Of a DNA stretch of 64,000 nt, positions 61,140 through 64,000 are shown in pieces. Under the pieces are notes generated by a model. The model made no database searches. It saw nothing but the letters and a program-made list of their open reading frames with translations, and had not been told where the DNA came from. Origin of the DNA: Klebsiella pneumoniae (GTDB taxonomy: Bacteria > Myxococcota_A > UBA796 > SXON01); NCBI GenBank assembly GCA_945862325.1, contig CAMAXZ010000002.1, positions 1 to 64,000 of the forward strand, read 5' to 3'. Each line of letters begins with the position of its first letter. The stretch's first letter is position 1. The position numbers and the translations under genes are program-made.

Positions 61140-61906
61140 CGTCGCGTGGCGACGGGGGGGCCCGTGAAGCCGTGGAGCGCATGCTGCGGCCGATCCCGCC
61201 GGGCGTGGTGACCATCCGCGACGCCGGTGCGACCCAGAAGCTCTCCCCGACCTCGGCGCGACAACCGTTCTTCGCACGCGACGTGGTGCAACGCCGGCGC
61301 GAACCCCGGGTGGTCGACGTGGACGGATTCTTGCTCGCCGCGGTCCCGGTCACGTGCACGCTCTGGGCGCTCGGTCGAGGTGAGTCCCCGCCCGCGCCGA
61401 CCACGGCCGACCACCCCGTCACGATGGTCTCCTGGCTGGACGCGATCTCGTTCTGCAACGCCCTGTCGCTCCAGGCCGGGCTGGTCCCGGCCTACGACCT
61501 CGACGGCACCGACGGCGCGGACGACGGCGGTCGTGAGGGCGCTCGGGTCGTGCGCGCCCCGTTGGCGTCGGGCTACCGCCTGCCCACGGAGGCCGAATGG
61601 CAACACGCCTGCGGCCCACGTCCCGGGGACCTCGACGCCGCCGCCTGGTACGTCGACAACGCTGGCGACGTCGTGCACCCGGTCGGGCAGAAAGCACCGA
61701 ACACCCATGGCGTGTACGACATGCTCGGCAACGTCTGGGAATGGTGCGAAGACCTCTTCGACGTATCGATCTACGGCAGCTACCGCGTGTTCCGCGGCGG
61801 AGGCTTCGCCGATCCGGAGTCCACCCTTCGGCCCGAGGTTCGTCGCAAGAGCCACCCTACCTACCGCATCGACGACGTTGGTTTTCGCATTGCTCGTCGC
61901 GGCTGA
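61136..61906 (+). CDS. FGE/SUMF1-fold (formylglycine-generating-enzyme-family) protein lacking the catalytic cysteines
   Basis: The 256-residue protein has the FGE fold markers: VTMVSWLDAISFCNAL, GYRLPTEAEWQHAC, NTHGVYDMLGNVWEWCEDL, FRGGGFADPE and VGFRIARR. The active-site cysteine pair of true formylglycine-generating enzymes, expected after the GGG segment, is absent, so a sulfatase-activating role is unlikely. Other family branches act as EgtB/OvoA-like or pseudo-enzymes. GTG at 61136 overlaps the preceding stop; ATG at 61181 would remove the first 15 residues. Confidence 0.85.
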   Translation: MTSRGDGGAREAVERMLRPIPPGVVTIRDAGATQKLSPTSARQPFFARDVVQRRREPRVVDVDGFLLAAVPVTCTLWALGRGESPPAPTTADHPVTMVSWLDAISFCNALSLQAGLVPAYDLDGTDGADDGGREGARVVRAPLASGYRLPTEAEWQHACGPRPGDLDAAAWYVDNAGDVVHPVGQKAPNTHGVYDMLGNVWEWCEDLFDVSIYGSYRVFRGGGFADPESTLRPEVRRKSHPTYRIDDVGFRIARRG

Positions 61907-61933
61907 CGTGGGCGCTCGTTCGCTCCGGAGCGC

Positions 61934-63238
61934 TCAGCCGTCCGCCGCTTCGAACGGCCGCGCGCCCAGGTCCAACAACGCGCCGTTCTGCCACGCGTGC
62001 CACAGCCACCCCGCGCTCCCGGCGAGGCGGTACACCGACGCCGAAAGGTACGGCAGCGCAAACTCGGCGGTGGCCGCCATGGGGACCGGAAGGCCCCGGT
62101 CCAGCGCCTCGACGGTCGCGTCGATCGCGGCGACCGCGTGCGCGGCCGGCCCGACCCCGGCGGCGAGGGCGTCGGCCGTCAGCACGCCTCCGCCACCCAC
62201 GGCGAGGTGGCCAGCCCAGCCCCAGCCGAGCTGGTCCGCTGCGGCCGCGAGCACTTCGAGCGCGAGCGCGGTGTGCTCCAGCTCGGGAAACCCACAATGC
62301 ACGATCGGGAGCATCGCGGGGCGCCCGTCACGAGGGATGTGGCCGTCCGCGAGGCGCTCGAGGGCGGCGAGCCCCACCGCGGGGATGCAGTCCACGTACA
62401 CGGGCGTGGCGAAGATCACGAGGTCGGACGCCTCGACTCTCCGTTCCAACCCCGGCGCGTCGGTCCGCGAGAGCTTCACCAGGGCGGCGAGATGTGCGAC
62501 GTCCACGCTCCAGCCGCGCGCCGCGAGGCGGTCGAGCACGGCGCGCCCGAGCGCCTCTGAGGTGCTCTGGCCGGCGGGCTTCGCGCTCGCCACCACGAGC
62601 AGCGCGCGCCGCGGCGACCCGTCGGCGTGCGCACCCACGCCCGCGGTGCCCTGCCGGTGGAAGGGCGCGAGCCGCAGGAACCCTTCGTGCGCGCGCCCGC
62701 GCGCGGTGGTGATCGCGTCGGCGACCTCCTCGATCGAGGCGTCCGGTCGGACCACCGCCACCCATGACGCGCGGCTGTGCATGTTCACCGTGTTGCGCGC
62801 CACGAGGCGGCGCAAGCGCTCGACGTCCTCCGCGGGCGGCTCGCCGTCGTACACGGCGACCACGCCGGTGCGGGGGAAACGCGGGTAGCGCGCGGGGTGG
62901 TGCGTCTCGCCCTCGACCGATGTGAAGAACGGCAGGATCAACCCGATGCTCCGGTCGAGCGCCTGCTTGACCACGCTGTCCCAGCAGCCCAGCCGCGGCC
63001 GCAGGGCCCAGATGATCTCGTCCGCGCCGATGATGTCCCGCATCACCGCGTTCGCGTCGTCCTTCACCTTGCACGTGCCGGGGTGGGTCACCCAACACTC
63101 GAAGCAGCCCTGACATGGGGCAAAACGCTCATCGCGGAGCGTGTGGATCGGGCCGAGCCGGCCCGTGAGGGCCACCGCGCGCTGCACGGTGTCGCCAACG
63201 AGCTCGGGGGACAAGGCATCGAGGAGCGTGACGTTCAT
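61934..63238 (-). CDS. Tandem flavodoxin-like protein with iron-sulfur-flavoprotein-type cysteine motif
   Basis: The 434-residue protein has two flavodoxin-like (NADPH-dependent FMN reductase) domains, about 1-190 and 205-400. The first carries Cys at 42, 45, 48 and 56 (CQGCFECWVTHPGTC), the compact C-x2-C-x2-C-x7-C cluster-binding pattern of iron-sulfur flavoproteins. The second, starting near RRALLVVASAKPAGQSTSEA, has VIFATPVYVDCIPAV and lacks the cluster. It could shuttle electrons between flavins. ATG at 63238 starts the first Rossmann strand. It is divergent from cphA. Confidence 0.82.
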   Translation of the reverse strand: MNVTLLDALSPELVGDTVQRAVALTGRLGPIHTLRDERFAPCQGCFECWVTHPGTCKVKDDANAVMRDIIGADEIIWALRPRLGCWDSVVKQALDRSIGLILPFFTSVEGETHHPARYPRFPRTGVVAVYDGEPPAEDVERLRRLVARNTVNMHSRASWVAVVRPDASIEEVADAITTARGRAHEGFLRLAPFHRQGTAGVGAHADGSPRRALLVVASAKPAGQSTSEALGRAVLDRLAARGWSVDVAHLAALVKLSRTDAPGLERRVEASDLVIFATPVYVDCIPAVGLAALERLADGHIPRDGRPAMLPIVHCGFPELEHTALALEVLAAAADQLGWGWAGHLAVGGGGVLTADALAAGVGPAAHAVAAIDATVEALDRGLPVPMAATAEFALPYLSASVYRLAGSAGWLWHAWQNGALLDLGARPFEAADG

Positions 63239-63340
63239 GAGAAGACCTCCGCGTTCCTGCGGAAGCAAGCGGCGTGCCGACGGACGCCGTGCGCGTCACA
63301 CGACCGTCGCGGTATGCTCGGGCGCCCCTGTGGAGCCCAA

Positions 63341-64000
63341 GTGAAGCTCGTCGAGCAGCGCACCTACGTCGGCCCCAACCTCTACGCGAGCTTCCGCGTC
63401 ATCCGGTGGACGTTGGACCTCGGCCCGTTGGAGGAGCATCCTTCGGGCACGATCCCGGGCTTCGTCGAGCGCCTGGTCGCGGCCGTGCCGAGCCTCGATC
63501 AACACACTTGCAGCTACGCCGACGCCGGCGGGTTCGTGCGGCGGCTGACCGAGGACGGCGGCACGTGGATGGGCCACGTGCTCGAACACGTGGCGATCGA
63601 GCTCCAGAACCTCGCGGGCAGCCGCGTCAGCTTCGGGAAGACCCGCTCCACCGGCGAGCCCGGCCAGTACCACGTCGTGTTCGAGTACGAGGACACGTGG
63701 GTGGGCGAGGCCGCCGGGCAGCTCGCCATGCAGCTCGTCCACCACCTGGTCCCCGAGGAGCTTCGCGGCGACTTCGCGGTCGACGCGGACTTCGACTTCG
63801 CGCGCGAGCTCGAGCGCCTGATCCGGGGCGCGCAGCGCCGCGCCTTCGGGCCGTCCACGGCGAGCCTGGTGCGGGCGGCCGAGTCCAAGGACATCCCGTG
63901 GATCCGGCTGAACGAGCACAGCCTCGTGCAGTTCGGGCACGGTCACCTCCAGCGCCGCATCCAGGCGACCGTGACGAGCGAGACGCGCCACATCGCGGTC
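63341..64000 (+). CDS. cphA: Cyanophycin synthetase, N-terminal part (runs off the window)
   Basis: The 220 visible residues match the N terminus of CphA1: YVGPNLYASFRVIRWTLDLG, then IPGFVERLVAAVPSL, GHVLEHVAIELQNLAG and VSFGKTRSTGEPGQYHVVFE, and near the edge IPWIRLNEHSLVQFGHG, the start of the ATP-grasp part. The enzyme polymerises Asp and Arg into cyanophycin. GTG at 63341 is preceded by TGGAG, and TATGCT (63313-63318) is a possible -10. Together with cphB upstream it shows that this organism makes and uses cyanophycin as a nitrogen store. Confidence 0.93.
   Translation, partial: MKLVEQRTYVGPNLYASFRVIRWTLDLGPLEEHPSGTIPGFVERLVAAVPSLDQHTCSYADAGGFVRRLTEDGGTWMGHVLEHVAIELQNLAGSRVSFGKTRSTGEPGQYHVVFEYEDTWVGEAAGQLAMQLVHHLVPEELRGDFAVDADFDFARELERLIRGAQRRAFGPSTASLVRAAESKDIPWIRLNEHSLVQFGHGHLQRRIQATVTSETRHIAV

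Overview
The window is a very GC-rich, gene-dense piece of bacterial chromosome. No gap between genes exceeds about 150 bases, and I see no rRNA, tRNA, CRISPR array, transposase or phage gene. Several traits point to a Myxococcota-like (former deltaproteobacterial) organism, probably poorly characterised. These are a C-terminal Cys/hydrophobic/Arg tail of MYXO-CTERM type (16073-17287), lipoproteins with long Thr-Asp linkers (38283, 51304 and 55904), an eukaryotic-type Ser/Thr kinase with WD40 repeats beside an FHA protein, and many predicted lipoproteins of unknown role. The taxon is an inference from these traits.

Layout. 1-3256 (minus): an overlapping envelope operon encoding a di-haem oxidoreductase lipoprotein, an imelysin lipoprotein, a cytochrome P460-like lipoprotein and an outer-membrane porin (cut by the window edge), behind a promoter carrying a Fur-like palindrome. 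3349-20404: mostly housekeeping genes (mdh, gpmI, threonine aldolase, YceI, rarD) mixed with secreted or membrane proteins, a GGDEF-EAL protein and an ApbE-type flavinyl transferase. 20442-22425: an arsenic locus with arsM co-transcribed with a SigZ-like sigma factor, and a divergent thioredoxin-type arsC. 22431-27847: an OmpA-family protein, an ABC exporter, a COG0523 GTPase and a small lipoprotein. 27994-33912: five collinear genes (two related alkaline-phosphatase-fold proteins, a ribbon-helix-helix protein, a membrane protein, a sulfotransferase-like protein). 33940-35942: ECF sigma, zinc anti-sigma, DoxX and a Cys-rich repeat protein resembling a bufferin-type metallophore precursor. 36006-50631: oxidoreductases, the kinase/FHA regulator operon, a ferritin-like/ATP-grasp fusion with a HAD phosphatase, and a GH1 glycosidase lipoprotein. 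50645-55904: Thr-Asp lipoproteins around a tyrosine-catabolism pair (hppD plus a VOC protein) that is divergent from an M28 peptidase/LysR pair. 55980-64000: a HEAT-like protein, two response regulators (one with a truncated EAL domain), and a cyanophycin region (cyanophycinase, then the start of cyanophycin synthetase) with a cysteine-synthase-like enzyme, an FGE-fold protein and a tandem flavodoxin protein between them.

Two patterns run through the window. First genes of transcription units often have a TAnnnT-like hexamer only 6-9 bases before the start codon and no Shine-Dalgarno sequence, which is the expected layout of leaderless mRNAs. Genes inside operons instead use overlapping GTGA/ATGA junctions or strong AGGAG sites. 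The most interesting candidate systems are the sigma/anti-sigma/DoxX/Cys-repeat unit, the SigZ-arsM unit and the phosphatase/sulfotransferase cassette.
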